Of a stretch of 64,000 bases of DNA, positions 8,252 through 17,521 are shown piece after piece; within the stretch, counting starts at the first letter, position 1; every line of letters begins with the position of its first letter. Below the pieces are notes generated by a model. It did no database searches. It saw nothing but the letters and a program-made list of their open reading frames with translations, and was not told where the DNA came from. Position numbers and translations under genes: made by a program. Source of the stretch: Luteimonas huabeiensis HB2 (GTDB lineage: Bacteria > Pseudomonadota > Gammaproteobacteria > Xanthomonadales > Xanthomonadaceae); assembly GCF_000559025.1 (NCBI RefSeq), contig NZ_JAAN01000019.1:99824-163823 (forward strand). The letters are read 5' to 3'.

Positions 8252-9641
8252 GGCTTTCTCCTGCGCGGTGATCGACCTTGCGGCCTTCGGGATCGAAGTC
8301 GATGGCGAGCGGCTTTTCGAGGTGGACGGCGACCTTGGCGCCCGGCTGCACATAGACGGCGGCGAACGCCTGGCCGTACAGCTTGTTCACCCAATCAGCC
8401 ATGTCGCGCACGCCGCCGGCGAGGATGCGGCCCATCGCCTCGTTGCCCGAGATGCCGACGCTGCCGATGGAGCCATCGGCGCCCACGTAGGAGACCTGGC
8501 CGCTGTCGCTGTCGATGAGCGAGGCCACGCCGGCGCCCGCCGCGGTGATCAGCGCCTGCGAGCCGAGGTACTGCTGGGCATTGCTGCGACGCTCACCGCT
8601 GACGCAGGGGATGCCGTAGGGATCGCTGATCCAGCCCAGCCCATCGCGCTGCTGCTCGCTCTGCTGGTTGCCGTCGCGGTCCTCGGGAATGGTGCGGATC
8701 GTGCCGTCGTGGAAAACGAAGGTGATGCTGCGCACCTGGCCGCGCACGCACGAGAGCGTCCAGTCGCCGGAGGCGGTGCCGGAGAACACGGCGCCGGCTA
8801 CATCGGGGATGTCGATGCCATTGGCGGTCAGGTTGTCCGCGCCGACAAGAACTTTGAACGGATACGGATCGTTGACCGTTCCGTCGATCGGCACGCGGCC
8901 GATCAGCGCCGTCATCGCCACGGAGCCCATCAGCGTCGAGTTGGTCGGCACGGTATAGACCGGCTTGGCGCTCTTCACGCCTGCGGCGCGGGCGCCAGCG
9001 TTCACCACGGATTCCGCCGTTGCCTCCAGCGTGCTCTGCGCCGGACCGAAGCTCGTGGGAAAGCTCAGGCTGCCGCTGGACGAGCCGCGCCCTTCAGCCT
9101 TCTTCGCGTCGTCCGGTTCCACCCAGCGCGTGCCGCCTTCCATGCCCGCCTCGTCGCCGTCGCGCAGACCCAGGCCTACGGGCAGATCGGCATGGCCACC
9201 ACCGCGTCCGCCGATGCTGTCCAGGCGTCGCTGCAGGTCGGCGAGCAGCCCCTCGGTCTGCTGGCGCTCGGCGGCCGACTGTTGCTGGTCGCGGCGCAGA
9301 TTGGAGCGTTCGGCCTCCAGCGCGGAGGTGATGCGCTGGTCGATGGAGTTCTCGCGCTGGCGCAGCCGTTGGTTCTCTTCGCGCTGCGACTTGTTGTCCG
9401 AGAGCGCGGTCTGAAGCTCGGTGCGCAGTTGCTTCACCTGCGCAACGAGTGTCGCCACGGTGTCGCGGGGCGTATCGCCCTCGATGCCCAGTGCTTTCAT
9501 CTCCTCGGGGGTGAGCTGGGCGCTCGCGTCGGTCCGCGTCGGCGCCGTCTCCCCGCCACCGGAGAAGAGCCGGATGCCGACGAACAGCACCAGGACGGCC
9601 ACGGGGATCATCAGCCACTTGAGGAGGCCGTTACTGCGCAT
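8232..9641 (-). CDS. TIGR03752 family (VirB10/TraB-like) T4SS core protein
   Basis: A 469-residue bitopic protein that spans from the inner membrane to the outer-membrane core. One transmembrane helix lies at residues 9-26; a long coiled coil follows (about residues 65-140, with heptad-like Leu/Gln/Arg), then a Gly-rich linker and a C-terminal TrbI/VirB10-like beta domain. The ATG lies 11 bases inside the end of the TIGR03749 gene, so expression is tightly coupled. Confidence 0.9.
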   Translation of the reverse strand: MRSNGLLKWLMIPVAVLVLFVGIRLFSGGGETAPTRTDASAQLTPEEMKALGIEGDTPRDTVATLVAQVKQLRTELQTALSDNKSQREENQRLRQRENSIDQRITSALEAERSNLRRDQQQSAAERQQTEGLLADLQRRLDSIGGRGGGHADLPVGLGLRDGDEAGMEGGTRWVEPDDAKKAEGRGSSSGSLSFPTSFGPAQSTLEATAESVVNAGARAAGVKSAKPVYTVPTNSTLMGSVAMTALIGRVPIDGTVNDPYPFKVLVGADNLTANGIDIPDVAGAVFSGTASGDWTLSCVRGQVRSITFVFHDGTIRTIPEDRDGNQQSEQQRDGLGWISDPYGIPCVSGERRSNAQQYLGSQALITAAGAGVASLIDSDSGQVSYVGADGSIGSVGISGNEAMGRILAGGVRDMADWVNKLYGQAFAAVYVQPGAKVAVHLEKPLAIDFDPEGRKVDHRAGESHALELD

Positions 9642-10542
9642 GGCGGACCTCCTTGCTGTCCGGTGCCTCGGCGTCCGGTTGCGGGAGGTGCGCGGTTGGA
9701 TCGAAGCGATGGATGGCGGGAAGCAGAGACTGCGCGAGGCCGCGCCCGCGCGTCACCAGGTACAGAACCGTCGTGTCCTCGGGCGTCCCACGTGGGCCTA
9801 GCACATCGTGCTGGAAGGTCGCGGTGAGGAAATCGCCTTGCAGCACGCGCGGATCGAGACTGATCCAGCCGCTGCTGCTGTTGGTGAGACGCACGGCGGT
9901 GACCCACTGGTCTTCCAGACGCCACGAGGCGAGCGCAAGCGCGCGCACTGGCATCGTCGGCATCAGCGTGCCGAGGTTCAGGTCGCGGCGCAGGTTGACT
10001 CGCATGACGCCAGGCAGCGGTTCGACCGTGCGCAGCGGCGCATAGAGGTTCTGCGCGGCGAAGCGCGTCAGTACGACCGGCACCGGGGTTTCGCGTTGCG
10101 CCGACCGCGCTCCTGCCCGGGAACGCATCGCAGCCTCGTCGTCGCTGTCCGACAGGTCGCCATAGCGCGCCTGCGTGTTTGCGCCTTCGACGATGCGGAC
10201 GGGCTCCAGCGCAGGTTCACCGTCCTTCGCGGGTTCGGCTGCGATGTCCAGCAGGATCAGGGCGCCGGTGTCCGCGTCTTGCAGTTGCAGCCGCGTGGGT
10301 TCGATCGGCTCGCTGGCACGGAGGTACACGGCACCGCCCGCACTCTGTACGCGCAGACGCTCGCCGACGCCCGCGGGTACGCCAACCCGGACGTTCCTGT
10401 CGATGAACACGATGCGCTCCTGTCCGACCTTCAGCGGCACGGCCAGCGGCATGCGTTCCCAGTGCAGAATCTCCACCGCCTGGGCAACGGGTGCCGCGAC
10501 CACGATCAGCAGCCCCAGCAGAGCGAGTACAGGGTGCTTCAT
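9631..10542 (-). CDS. TIGR03749 family (DUF3438, VirB9/TraK-like) T4SS protein
   Basis: A 303-residue periplasmic protein with a signal peptide (cleavage after VAQA, residue 22). The first 100 residues contain beta-rich repeats like those of TraK/VirB9 proteins, consistent with a secretin-like core subunit. Family membership (PFL_4704) and position between the VirB8-like and VirB10-like genes support the call. The ATG overlaps the upstream stop by four bases. Confidence 0.88.
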   Translation of the reverse strand: MKHPVLALLGLLIVVAAPVAQAVEILHWERMPLAVPLKVGQERIVFIDRNVRVGVPAGVGERLRVQSAGGAVYLRASEPIEPTRLQLQDADTGALILLDIAAEPAKDGEPALEPVRIVEGANTQARYGDLSDSDDEAAMRSRAGARSAQRETPVPVVLTRFAAQNLYAPLRTVEPLPGVMRVNLRRDLNLGTLMPTMPVRALALASWRLEDQWVTAVRLTNSSSGWISLDPRVLQGDFLTATFQHDVLGPRGTPEDTTVLYLVTRGRGLAQSLLPAIHRFDPTAHLPQPDAEAPDSKEVRHAQ

Positions 10543-11234
10543 GGGGTTTCTCCTTGAGACGCTTGCGGAGCCAGGCCGCCCTGGGCGGGCGCGGGGCGCG
10601 CCGGCTCGGGCGTGCCGATGCGCTGAGGCGTCCCGTCGTAGCAGTCGAGCGCCAGCCCGAACGGATTGCGGGCGGGGTCGATGTCCACCTTGGTGACCTT
10701 GATGGGGTAGCGCACCAGGGCGCGCTTGACCTGCTCGGCGCCGTAGTACTCGTCGGCGCTGATGTCCAGCGTCACCACCCAGTCACGATCGGAGACGATG
10801 CGCACGCGCGCCGTGGGATCGTCGCCGTAGCCGCGGCCGGGGATTTCATAGATGCCGCGCACGCGCTGCCGCAACTCACCCGTGCTGCGGCGGTAGTCGT
10901 AATCGGCCTTGAGGAACGCCTGGCAGGATGGCGTGAGGTATGCCGAGAGTGCGTACAGGTTGCGCGGATAGTCTTCCTCGCCGTTCGTGGGCCAGCGGTT
11001 GAGCGTCTGGAATACGTAGAAAGTGAAGGCATAGACCGACTCGGGCGGAACCTCCCACCACTTCCTTGTGCTGCCGGAACGCAGATCGGGGGGCACATGG
11101 ATGGTCAGGTCGCGCGGGGCGCTCCACCAGCCGCCGCCCATGACCAGGGCGACGATCACCAACGCACCGGCGCCAAGGCGCAGCGTCTTGATGTGCGCCT
11201 GCAGATGGGTGATCTCGTTCTTGAAACGGCTCAT
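10539..11234 (-). CDS. TIGR03746 family (DUF2895, VirB8/TraE-like) T4SS protein
   Basis: A 231-residue inner-membrane protein: a short cytoplasmic N-terminus, one transmembrane segment at about residues 21-38, and a periplasmic domain of the VirB8/TraE type (about residues 45-200), ending in a Pro/Ala-rich tail. It is expected to bridge the inner membrane and the core complex. Start and stop overlap with both neighbours by ATGA junctions. Confidence 0.9.
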   Translation of the reverse strand: MSRFKNEITHLQAHIKTLRLGAGALVIVALVMGGGWWSAPRDLTIHVPPDLRSGSTRKWWEVPPESVYAFTFYVFQTLNRWPTNGEEDYPRNLYALSAYLTPSCQAFLKADYDYRRSTGELRQRVRGIYEIPGRGYGDDPTARVRIVSDRDWVVTLDISADEYYGAEQVKRALVRYPIKVTKVDIDPARNPFGLALDCYDGTPQRIGTPEPARPAPAQGGLAPQASQGETP

Positions 11235-11629
11235 CGAGTGCTCCTGCGTGTGGTCCAGAAGCCCGAGCGCGAGATCAGCACATGGCCGCCCACCCAGCCG
11301 GCCATCAACGGATGGCGGGTGGCAATGCGCCACTGAAGCTGGCGATACAGCCAGGTATCGGGCCGGCCGCGTTTGAGCCGACGCAGGATGCCGCCGCCCA
11401 CGAACACGCCGAGGGCCACGCCCAGGACGACGAACGTGGGTGCGATCGCGATCGTGCGGAATACCCATGACAGTGGCGCGCCGACCAGCAGGCCGGCGCC
11501 ACCCGAAAGGCCGCAGCAAATCCACAGCTCGTCGGCGGTGAGGCCGCGCACCACCACCGGGTGGCGATTCAAGCGATGCGGAAGGAACGTCACCGTTCCG
11601 TCCGCACGGACGTGCTGGTGTTCGGACAT
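11231..11629 (-). CDS. TIGR03750 family (DUF3487, TraL/VirB3-like) T4SS membrane protein
   Basis: A 132-residue protein with two adjacent transmembrane segments (about residues 38-58 and 62-80) and a basic C-terminal half. This matches the small VirB3/TraL-like inner-membrane component of G-type systems. It lies 13 bp after the TIGR03745 gene and overlaps the VirB8-like gene by four bases. Confidence 0.88.
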   Translation of the reverse strand: MSEHQHVRADGTVTFLPHRLNRHPVVVRGLTADELWICCGLSGGAGLLVGAPLSWVFRTIAIAPTFVVLGVALGVFVGGGILRRLKRGRPDTWLYRQLQWRIATRHPLMAGWVGGHVLISRSGFWTTRRSTR

Positions 11630-11642
11630 GGCCTGTCCTCGC

Positions 11643-12002
11643 TCAGAGGATGCCGGTGGCTTCGGTGAGCAGCCAGATGCCGATCACGAGCAGGACGGCG
11701 CCGATCGCCACGGTCAAGCCGAACTGGCCCCAGGTCTTGCGGCCGGTATGGATCTCGGCATATGTCCCGTAGGCGTGGTAGCAGACGCCCACGAACATGG
11801 AGGCCACCACCAGCAAGGCCACGAGCATGACGATGTCGTAGCCGTAGTTGCGGATGGTCTCCATGATGCCGTTGCCCGTGCCACGGCTCGGGTTCTCGAT
11901 CGTCGGCAGGCCCTGCGCGAACGAGAGCGCGGGAAGCGTGAAGGCGCCCAGGGCAATGGCAGCGCGCTGGGTAAAACGGGAAGAGAGGTTGCGGCTTTGC
12001 AT
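11643..12002 (-). CDS. TIGR03745 family (DUF2976) pilin-like T4SS protein
   Basis: A 119-residue protein with a signal peptide (residues 1-29, ending SFA), then two hydrophobic helices (about 57-77 and 96-112) around a short polar loop. The small two-helix architecture, family membership and place in the operon suggest a conjugative pilin or pilin-like membrane subunit. I chose the ATG at 12,002, which gives the complete signal peptide. Confidence 0.85.
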   Translation of the reverse strand: MQSRNLSSRFTQRAAIALGAFTLPALSFAQGLPTIENPSRGTGNGIMETIRNYGYDIVMLVALLVVASMFVGVCYHAYGTYAEIHTGRKTWGQFGLTVAIGAVLLVIGIWLLTEATGIL

Positions 12003-12022
12003 GATCAGTCCTTTCAGGTGGT

Positions 12023-12256
12023 TCAGGAGAGGAGGAAGAAACTCAGGACGAGGTACATCGCGATGAAGCGGATGCAGACGCCCACGAACTGGCGCTGGTT
12101 GAGGCGGTTCTCCGCCCAGCCCACGTAGGCCGTTCGGATGGCCCACACGCCCCAGACGAGCAGGACCGCGAACACGACGCCGACCAGGACGGTCGCCATC
12201 GCGGAAGGCGCGATGCCGCTGTTGGCTTGAAACGCCGAGACCTGGGCGCCGTTCAT
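12023..12256 (-). CDS. TIGR03758 family (DUF3262) small membrane protein
   Basis: A 77-residue two-helix membrane protein (hydrophobic about residues 20-40 and 58-76). In PFGI-1 class ICEs this family sits between RAQPRD and TIGR03745 and may be a pilin-like or assembly subunit. There is no signal peptide. The start overlaps the RAQPRD stop by four bases. Confidence 0.85.
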   Translation of the reverse strand: MNGAQVSAFQANSGIAPSAMATVLVGVVFAVLLVWGVWAIRTAYVGWAENRLNQRQFVGVCIRFIAMYLVLSFFLLS

Positions 12257-12633
12257 GGCTTGCCCTCCGCAGTCGGCGGCGGCGATGGCTCGATGGCCCG
12301 CTCGGTGCGGTAGTCGCCGGCCAGTTCCGAGGGATCGCGCGGTTGGGCGCGCGACGGCGTGAGGTGCGCCTGGATACCGGCGCGCACGCGCGCCAGGTCA
12401 GCCAGAAGCCGTGGGTAGTCGAAGTGGTAGCGTTCGCCCGGCCTGACGGGGGCATGCACGGCGCTGTCCGCGACGGTGCGCTCCAGCGCGTCGAGCTGGC
12501 GCAGCGCGGAGGCCAGTTCCTGACGCTGTGCTGGGGATTCGGAGAGGGCCGTCGGCGACTGGCCCATCAGGAGGGCCGTCACGAGGAGAATGGGCACGCC
12601 GCGATGCGCAGCGCGCCAGGTTAAAGCCACCAT
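12253..12633 (-). CDS. RAQPRD family conjugative element protein (TIGR01690)
   Basis: A 126-residue secreted protein named for a conserved RAQPRD motif, seen here as SRAQPRDPSELAGDY near residues 94-108. A hydrophobic export signal covers about residues 12-30, and the mature part is alpha-helical. The function is not known, but the family occurs only in ICE transfer regions. It opens the second secretion operon, and its ATG lies about 60 bp from the CAAACAAT box at 12,695. Confidence 0.9.
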   Translation of the reverse strand: MVALTWRAAHRGVPILLVTALLMGQSPTALSESPAQRQELASALRQLDALERTVADSAVHAPVRPGERYHFDYPRLLADLARVRAGIQAHLTPSRAQPRDPSELAGDYRTERAIEPSPPPTAEGKP

Positions 12634-12694
12634 CGCGCCATTCCTGTGTGATCAGCAATGGGTTGATCGTGGAGATCAGGGCGGCTTCAGGCCG

Positions 12695-12702
12695 CAAACA
12701 AT
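12695..12702 (-). promoter_or_regulatory. CAAACAAT box upstream of the RAQPRD-TraC operon
   Basis: On the gene strand it reads ATTGTTTG, 61 bases before the RAQPRD start. It lies in the 98-bp gap between the first and second secretion operons. If TTGTTT served as a -35, the hexamer 17 bases on is TGATCT, a poor -10, so activator dependence is plausible. Confidence 0.5.
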
Positions 12703-12731
12703 AGGAACCCGCACCCGACCGGATTGATGGC

Positions 12732-13481
12732 CTAGAGGTACTTCTTGAAGCTGGCCGCCGTCAGGCTTACTGCCAGTCCCAGCAACGCGGCGCTCGGCAG
12801 CAGGATCAGCAGCGGATGCACCGAGATCGGCAGAGCCAGGTAGGTCACCCACGGCAGCACGGCGAGCGGCATCAGACTCGCCTTCGCCCGGTGGTAGATG
12901 AAGCCGGATTCCCGGCCCGCGCCGAAGCGGCGCACGTCCCTCCGCACGAGACCGTCGATCAAGCCGACGAAGGCTGCCGTGAAGATCAGCGGTAGCGTGA
13001 GCACCAGGACCAGCAGACGCACGAGGAAGGTCAGTGTCGTGAAGGCCGCTGCGATCAGATAGCTCTCGGTCCAGACATAGACCTGGCTGATGTAATAGCG
13101 GAAGTTGCGGGCCTGACCATGGCTGGGCGCGCGGGCTCGTTCGGCGGTCTGGCTCATGCGCTCCAGCAGTCCCGTGCGCACGAAGACCCACTCGTAGCCG
13201 GTATCCACCAGATCGTGCGCGGTGCGCCCTGGCTCCTGCACGACCACGCTGCGCGTGAAGTGGTTGGACAGGTTTCCCAACTCGTACTGCAGCATCTGCC
13301 GGGAGTGATGCCAGCCCTGGTCCTTCCAGAAAATGTGCATGCCGACACACTCCATCACGATCGAGAACAGCAGCGAGCCGATCAGCACACCAAGCAACCG
13401 AAACGGCAAGGTGATGGTGCCGACGATCAGGCCTTGCCGACGGTTCTGTTCCCGCTGCGTGGCGGTGGCGGCGTCGCTCAT
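12732..13481 (-). CDS. TIGR03747 family ICE membrane protein (PFL_4697)
   Basis: A 249-residue polytopic membrane protein with hydrophobic segments near residues 18-48, 140-178 and 205-243 and a polar, amphipathic central region. It follows TraD with an ATGA overlap, as in other PAGI-2 class ICEs, and may anchor or assist the coupling protein. No enzyme motif is seen. It is the last gene of the first secretion operon. Confidence 0.88.
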   Translation of the reverse strand: MSDAATATQREQNRRQGLIVGTITLPFRLLGVLIGSLLFSIVMECVGMHIFWKDQGWHHSRQMLQYELGNLSNHFTRSVVVQEPGRTAHDLVDTGYEWVFVRTGLLERMSQTAERARAPSHGQARNFRYYISQVYVWTESYLIAAAFTTLTFLVRLLVLVLTLPLIFTAAFVGLIDGLVRRDVRRFGAGRESGFIYHRAKASLMPLAVLPWVTYLALPISVHPLLILLPSAALLGLAVSLTAASFKKYL

Positions 13482-15661
13482 GGCGCTGCCTCGTCGCTGG
13501 CCGTGCCGTCCACGCTGGCGGCTGGCGCTTCGGTTGTCGCCTCGTCGAGCAGATCCTTGGGCAGGGCCACATCCTGCAAGACCGGGGAGCTGGTGAACTC
13601 CCACCACTGCGTGGCCTCGCTGTAGCTCTGGCGCATGTATCCGGCCAGTTGCTGCAGGTCTGCCGGCATCACTTCGTCCGGGTCTGGCGCCGGCAGTGGC
13701 ATGCGAACCTTCCAAAGCTGGCCGCCCTGCAGCAGCGCGAAGCACTGTCCTTTGGGCAGGCCGACTACATGCGATGGATCGATCATCGGCACGCTGGACA
13801 TGCTGATGCGGTCCTGCGTGTTCGAGGTGAAGTCGGTCGCGCCGCGGATGTCCGAGCTGTCCGTCGCACCGGAGACGATGGTGGTGGTATAGACCTCGAC
13901 CTTCGGCAGTTGCTTGGTCAGCAATTCGGCGGTGGCCGTCTCCCGCACCCGAAGCATGAACAGATTGTTGAAGTTCCCGATGACCTGACCGGCCTTCGCA
14001 CGGTTGCCGATGCGGGCCTCGATGTCAGAGAGGGTCTGCGTGTACGCGGTGACTTGCAGCCCGGCGCCACCGCCCTTGTTGATCAACGGCACGAATTCGT
14101 CGCCCATGAGTTCATTGAATTCATCCGCATGGACGTTGATCGGCACGCGCGCGCCAGCCGAAGCATCAGGCAGACCGTCGTCGATCCCGTGCTTATAGAT
14201 ATGGCCTGCGACCGATACCAGGTCGGAGAACATGGAGTTGCCGACCGCTGCGGCGACCTCGGCGTCGGATAGCGCGTCCAGGCCCACATAGACGACGGCG
14301 CGCTTCCTGATCACCTGCATCCAATCGAAAATCGGGCGCGGGTCCGCCAGGTCGGAGTAGTTCGGGGCCAGGAGCTGCGCGATCTTGCCGCTGGTCAGCT
14401 TCTCCAACAGGGGCAGGAGCGAAGCGACGATCTTGTCGAAGTAGGTCTTGTCGTAGCGGACCGCCGAGCGCAGTCCGTCGAGCACCGGGTCGTAGTTGCG
14501 AGCCTGGCTCAGGTACTGCTCCAAGGCCACGACGCGCTTCTCGCGCCCGATCATGTTCCTGGGAATGTTCTTCTCGTTGAGCTTCGCCTCTATCTGGACG
14601 ATCACCTCCCAGGCCTTGGGCTCGGTCTTGGCGAAGTAGTGCTGGGCGTACTCGATGAACAGCGCGTCGATGTTGATGACGTGCCGCTGGATCAGCATGT
14701 AGTCCGGGCGCTGCCCCAGTTCCACCAGGGCGCGGGCGATGATGTTGACGAAGCGCCATGCGAACTCGCGGAACGCCGCGCTGTTGCCTTCTCCCGAGAG
14801 TTGCCCCGCAACGCGGGTCGCCACTTCGCTGATGCGCCCGAAGCGGCCGACGGCGTTGTAGCGCGCGGAAATGTCGGGCCAGCCCAAATGGAAGACATAG
14901 AACTCGCCTTCGCGGCCTGCGCGCTTCGCCTCGACGTACATCCGCTTCAGGAGATCGGCATCGCCCTTGGGGTCGATGACGATCACGACTTCGTGCTCGC
15001 CCGCATCGTTCTTGCGCCGGATGTCCTGGGTCACGAACAACTCGGCAAGGCGCGTCTTGCCCACGCGCGTGGTGCCCAGGACCAGGGAATGTCCGACGCG
15101 CTCGCCGAGCGGCAGGCTGACGTCCCCTTCGTCTGGTTCGATGCCGTGCAGGCGCGGTAGTCCTCCAACGGGCGGCAGAGGCCGTACCGGGTTGAATGGC
15201 ACATCCCAACTCGTGAGCGCGGACAGGCGAGACAGCGGGAACGGCGCGAACTCCAGCCGTTCCTCCAGGCGCCGCGCCAGCCGGTAGGCTGGTGTCGGCT
15301 CCACGTAGCGGCGGAACTCCGGCCGATACGTCTGCATCAGCCTATGGGTGTGCTTCTGCTCCCACAGGAAGCCGCGGCCCACGAACAGGCGTTGCTGGCT
15401 GACGGGCACGTCCTTGTTCGTCATCACGTAGCGAGGCAGGCGGCGGATGTTGCGCCGGTAGCGCAGGATGGTGCGGGCGTCGCGGTAGCGGATCGCGCCG
15501 TAGGCGCCGAACGCCAGCGCGCTGCCGACGCCCATCGACGGGCTCAGCGCGAGCGACCACGGGGCCACCAGGCACAGAAACGCGGCGCCTGCACACGCCG
15601 CGACGGTGTATAGCTCCACCGCGGGACGAAGCAGAACCTCAACCGGCAGTTTCCCCGACAT
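13478..15661 (-). CDS. traD: TraD-type conjugative coupling ATPase (TIGR03743)
   Basis: Type IV coupling protein of 727 residues that would bring the relaxase-bound DNA strand to the secretion channel. Two N-terminal hydrophobic segments (about residues 15-60) anchor it. The ATPase domain has Walker A GTTRVGKT at residues 196-203 and a Walker B-like strand with VIVIDPKGD soon after. A C-terminal Glu/Ala-rich tail follows. Family size and the flanking TIGR03765/TIGR03747 genes fit the SXT/PFGI-1 TraD group. The relaxase itself is outside the window. Confidence 0.95.
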   Translation of the reverse strand: MSGKLPVEVLLRPAVELYTVAACAGAAFLCLVAPWSLALSPSMGVGSALAFGAYGAIRYRDARTILRYRRNIRRLPRYVMTNKDVPVSQQRLFVGRGFLWEQKHTHRLMQTYRPEFRRYVEPTPAYRLARRLEERLEFAPFPLSRLSALTSWDVPFNPVRPLPPVGGLPRLHGIEPDEGDVSLPLGERVGHSLVLGTTRVGKTRLAELFVTQDIRRKNDAGEHEVVIVIDPKGDADLLKRMYVEAKRAGREGEFYVFHLGWPDISARYNAVGRFGRISEVATRVAGQLSGEGNSAAFREFAWRFVNIIARALVELGQRPDYMLIQRHVINIDALFIEYAQHYFAKTEPKAWEVIVQIEAKLNEKNIPRNMIGREKRVVALEQYLSQARNYDPVLDGLRSAVRYDKTYFDKIVASLLPLLEKLTSGKIAQLLAPNYSDLADPRPIFDWMQVIRKRAVVYVGLDALSDAEVAAAVGNSMFSDLVSVAGHIYKHGIDDGLPDASAGARVPINVHADEFNELMGDEFVPLINKGGGAGLQVTAYTQTLSDIEARIGNRAKAGQVIGNFNNLFMLRVRETATAELLTKQLPKVEVYTTTIVSGATDSSDIRGATDFTSNTQDRISMSSVPMIDPSHVVGLPKGQCFALLQGGQLWKVRMPLPAPDPDEVMPADLQQLAGYMRQSYSEATQWWEFTSSPVLQDVALPKDLLDEATTEAPAASVDGTASDEAAP

Positions 15662-15665
15662 GGCT

Positions 15666-16214
15666 TCATTGCTCGATGCCGGTGGCCGTGATCAGCGCCG
15701 GGTAGTGCCGCAGGCCCAGGCGATCGGCCAGGTCGTCGCCTGCCACGGGGGCGAGCGGGACGCCTGGCGCCAGTGCGCGCAGCCGCGCGAGGGCCTGCAC
15801 GGTCTCGACATTGACGACCAGCCCGACCGCGCCACGCTCGCGCAGCGAGGCGACACGGCGCTGCAACCAGGCCCGGGAAACCTCGTCGTCGCCGACGACC
15901 ACGAATGGCCGCAGGCCCGGTGCCTCAATCACCCGCCGCGCAACGGTGCCGGGCGAGAGCTTGGCGCTGCGCACCGGCAGCATCGCGGCTTCGTCCGCGG
16001 GCGTGGCGGGAACCTGGGGCGTCGGGATGGGCGGTCGGACCGGGGCATCGGTACGCGGTTGGAGATTGAGGGCTTCGTAGTACGGCAGCGCCGACGTGCC
16101 GCCGCGGTCCTCGACCACGATCAGCGGCTCGCCGGCATGCGAGGCCAGCGGCAAAGCCGTCAGCAGCACGAGCAGGCCCTTCAAGGTGCGGTTGGCCAGA
16201 TGGAGTTTCGTCAT
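15666..16214 (-). CDS. TIGR03765 family ICE protein (PFL_4695)
   Basis: A 182-residue exported protein with a signal peptide (residues 1-27, ending SHA) and a C-terminal domain resembling the thioredoxin-like TrbC fold, with conserved LRHYPALIT near the end. It is a constant member of PFGI-1 class transfer regions, between the transglycosylase and TraD. No active-site Cys is present. The start overlaps the transglycosylase stop (ATGA). Confidence 0.85.
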   Translation of the reverse strand: MTKLHLANRTLKGLLVLLTALPLASHAGEPLIVVEDRGGTSALPYYEALNLQPRTDAPVRPPIPTPQVPATPADEAAMLPVRSAKLSPGTVARRVIEAPGLRPFVVVGDDEVSRAWLQRRVASLRERGAVGLVVNVETVQALARLRALAPGVPLAPVAGDDLADRLGLRHYPALITATGIEQ

Positions 16215-16801
16215 GGGGAAGCCTCCTGACGCGCGGCGAGCGCCGTGGTGGTTGGCCGCGTGCCCTGCACGCGGGCGAGGTGGCGGGAAACGCTCCGCCG
16301 ATAGCGGGCTGCGGGCTCGCCACCCGCGGGGCGGTGGTAGCGGCCGATCGCCAACAGCCAGTCCTCGCCCGGGCTGTGCTGTTCCTTCAGGATCTCGGAC
16401 GCGATAGCGAGGTTGCGGTACGGATCGAGCAAGTCGCACGCGCTGGTGAAGCGGTGCTTGTGGTAGCCGAGGTTGATTTGACCCAGTCCTGCGTCGATGC
16501 GCGTGTGCGGCGTGGTACGCATCGCCTGCTGCAAGCCTGAGCAGGCCTCGGCGCGGGTGGCGAAGCGGCGCGACTGGCCGGCGACGTTGAGGGACCAGGG
16601 CCACGGGACGATGCGCCCGTTTCGCCGGATGCCGCTTTCTTGCAGGGCCACGGCGTAGAGCACGGTCGAGGGGATGCCCGCGCGCTTCGCGGCAAGCTGA
16701 TAGGCCGGTGGCGGAACCTCCTGGGCAAGGGCCGCGCAGGCGTGGAGGCCAGCAGCGAGCACCAGTGCGCGCAGCGCCGCCGCTACGGCTGGCGCTGCCA
16801 T
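16211..16801 (-). CDS. Lytic transglycosylase (SLT family) of the conjugation system
   Basis: A 196-residue periplasmic muramidase that would open peptidoglycan for the transfer channel. A signal peptide ends near residue 26 (ALA). The SLT domain shows the catalytic Glu in ALQESG (about residue 55) and the later GLGQINLGYH and NLAIASEIL blocks typical of the fold. It overlaps the preceding TIGR03759 gene by 19 bp and the following gene by four, so it belongs to the same operon. Confidence 0.92.
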   Translation of the reverse strand: MAAPAVAAALRALVLAAGLHACAALAQEVPPPAYQLAAKRAGIPSTVLYAVALQESGIRRNGRIVPWPWSLNVAGQSRRFATRAEACSGLQQAMRTTPHTRIDAGLGQINLGYHKHRFTSACDLLDPYRNLAIASEILKEQHSPGEDWLLAIGRYHRPAGGEPAARYRRSVSRHLARVQGTRPTTTALAARQEASP

Positions 16802-17505
16802 TGGCCGTTCACCTCGCGCACGACTGCGGGCAGATCGCCGGGCAGGCCCAGCGACAGCCAGCGGCCGCCGTCATGGTTGAGCGTGATGGTGCCGCTGCGC
16901 ACCCGTGCCGGATCGACGTTCGCGCGCTTGGCCCAGTCGCGGATGCGCGCGTCGTCCTGGCGACTGCCGACCATGTACAGGTCGAACTCGGCTCCCGAGG
17001 ATTGCAGGCGCTGCACGAGCTGGCCGCAGGCGGCGCAGCCGTCCTTGACGAACACCGCCGTGCGACCACTGCCGCGCCCGGCGGCGCCCGGCTTGTCATC
17101 GGGCAGGTTCACGCGCTGCATACCGGGGTTCAGGCGCTGCCAGGCGTCGTCGTAGGCACGCTGGTAGGCCAGCAGCTTTTCCACGCGGCGCGCTTCGACC
17201 TGTACCTGCAGCTCCGCGTAGCGCCGCCGCTCTTCGTCGGAACGGGCCTCGATGCCCAGCACGGACAGCGGGTCCAGGTTCGGCGAATAGACGCCGATCG
17301 GCCCCTCCATCAGTTCGCGATAGCGGGCGAACTCGTCGTCGCGCAGGCCCCATTCCTTCGCCAGCCGTGTGTCCTGGCTGTGCGCGATCTGGCTCTGGCT
17401 CGTGCGAGCAGGCTGCACGTTGGAGGCTTGCTGGGGCGGCTGCTGTGCCGAAGCCGGCAGGTGCAGCGCAGACAGCAGCAGGAGGAGGATGGCGTGGCGT
17501 TTCAT
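16783..17505 (-). CDS. TIGR03759 family ICE protein with CAAC motif
   Basis: A 240-residue exported protein (PFL_4693 family): signal peptide to about residue 21, a helical region with KEWGLRDDEFARY, and a C-terminal part containing CAAC at residues 157-160 followed by a thioredoxin-like pattern. A redox or disulfide role in the periplasm is possible, but the family function is unknown. The ATG at 17,505 places the hydrophobic signal at the very start. It lies 16 bp after the gene encoding the PilP-like membrane protein. Confidence 0.87.
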   Translation of the reverse strand: MKRHAILLLLLSALHLPASAQQPPQQASNVQPARTSQSQIAHSQDTRLAKEWGLRDDEFARYRELMEGPIGVYSPNLDPLSVLGIEARSDEERRRYAELQVQVEARRVEKLLAYQRAYDDAWQRLNPGMQRVNLPDDKPGAAGRGSGRTAVFVKDGCAACGQLVQRLQSSGAEFDLYMVGSRQDDARIRDWAKRANVDPARVRSGTITLNHDGGRWLSLGLPGDLPAVVREVNGQWQRQP

Positions 17506-17521
17506 CGCGTGGCCCTCTGAT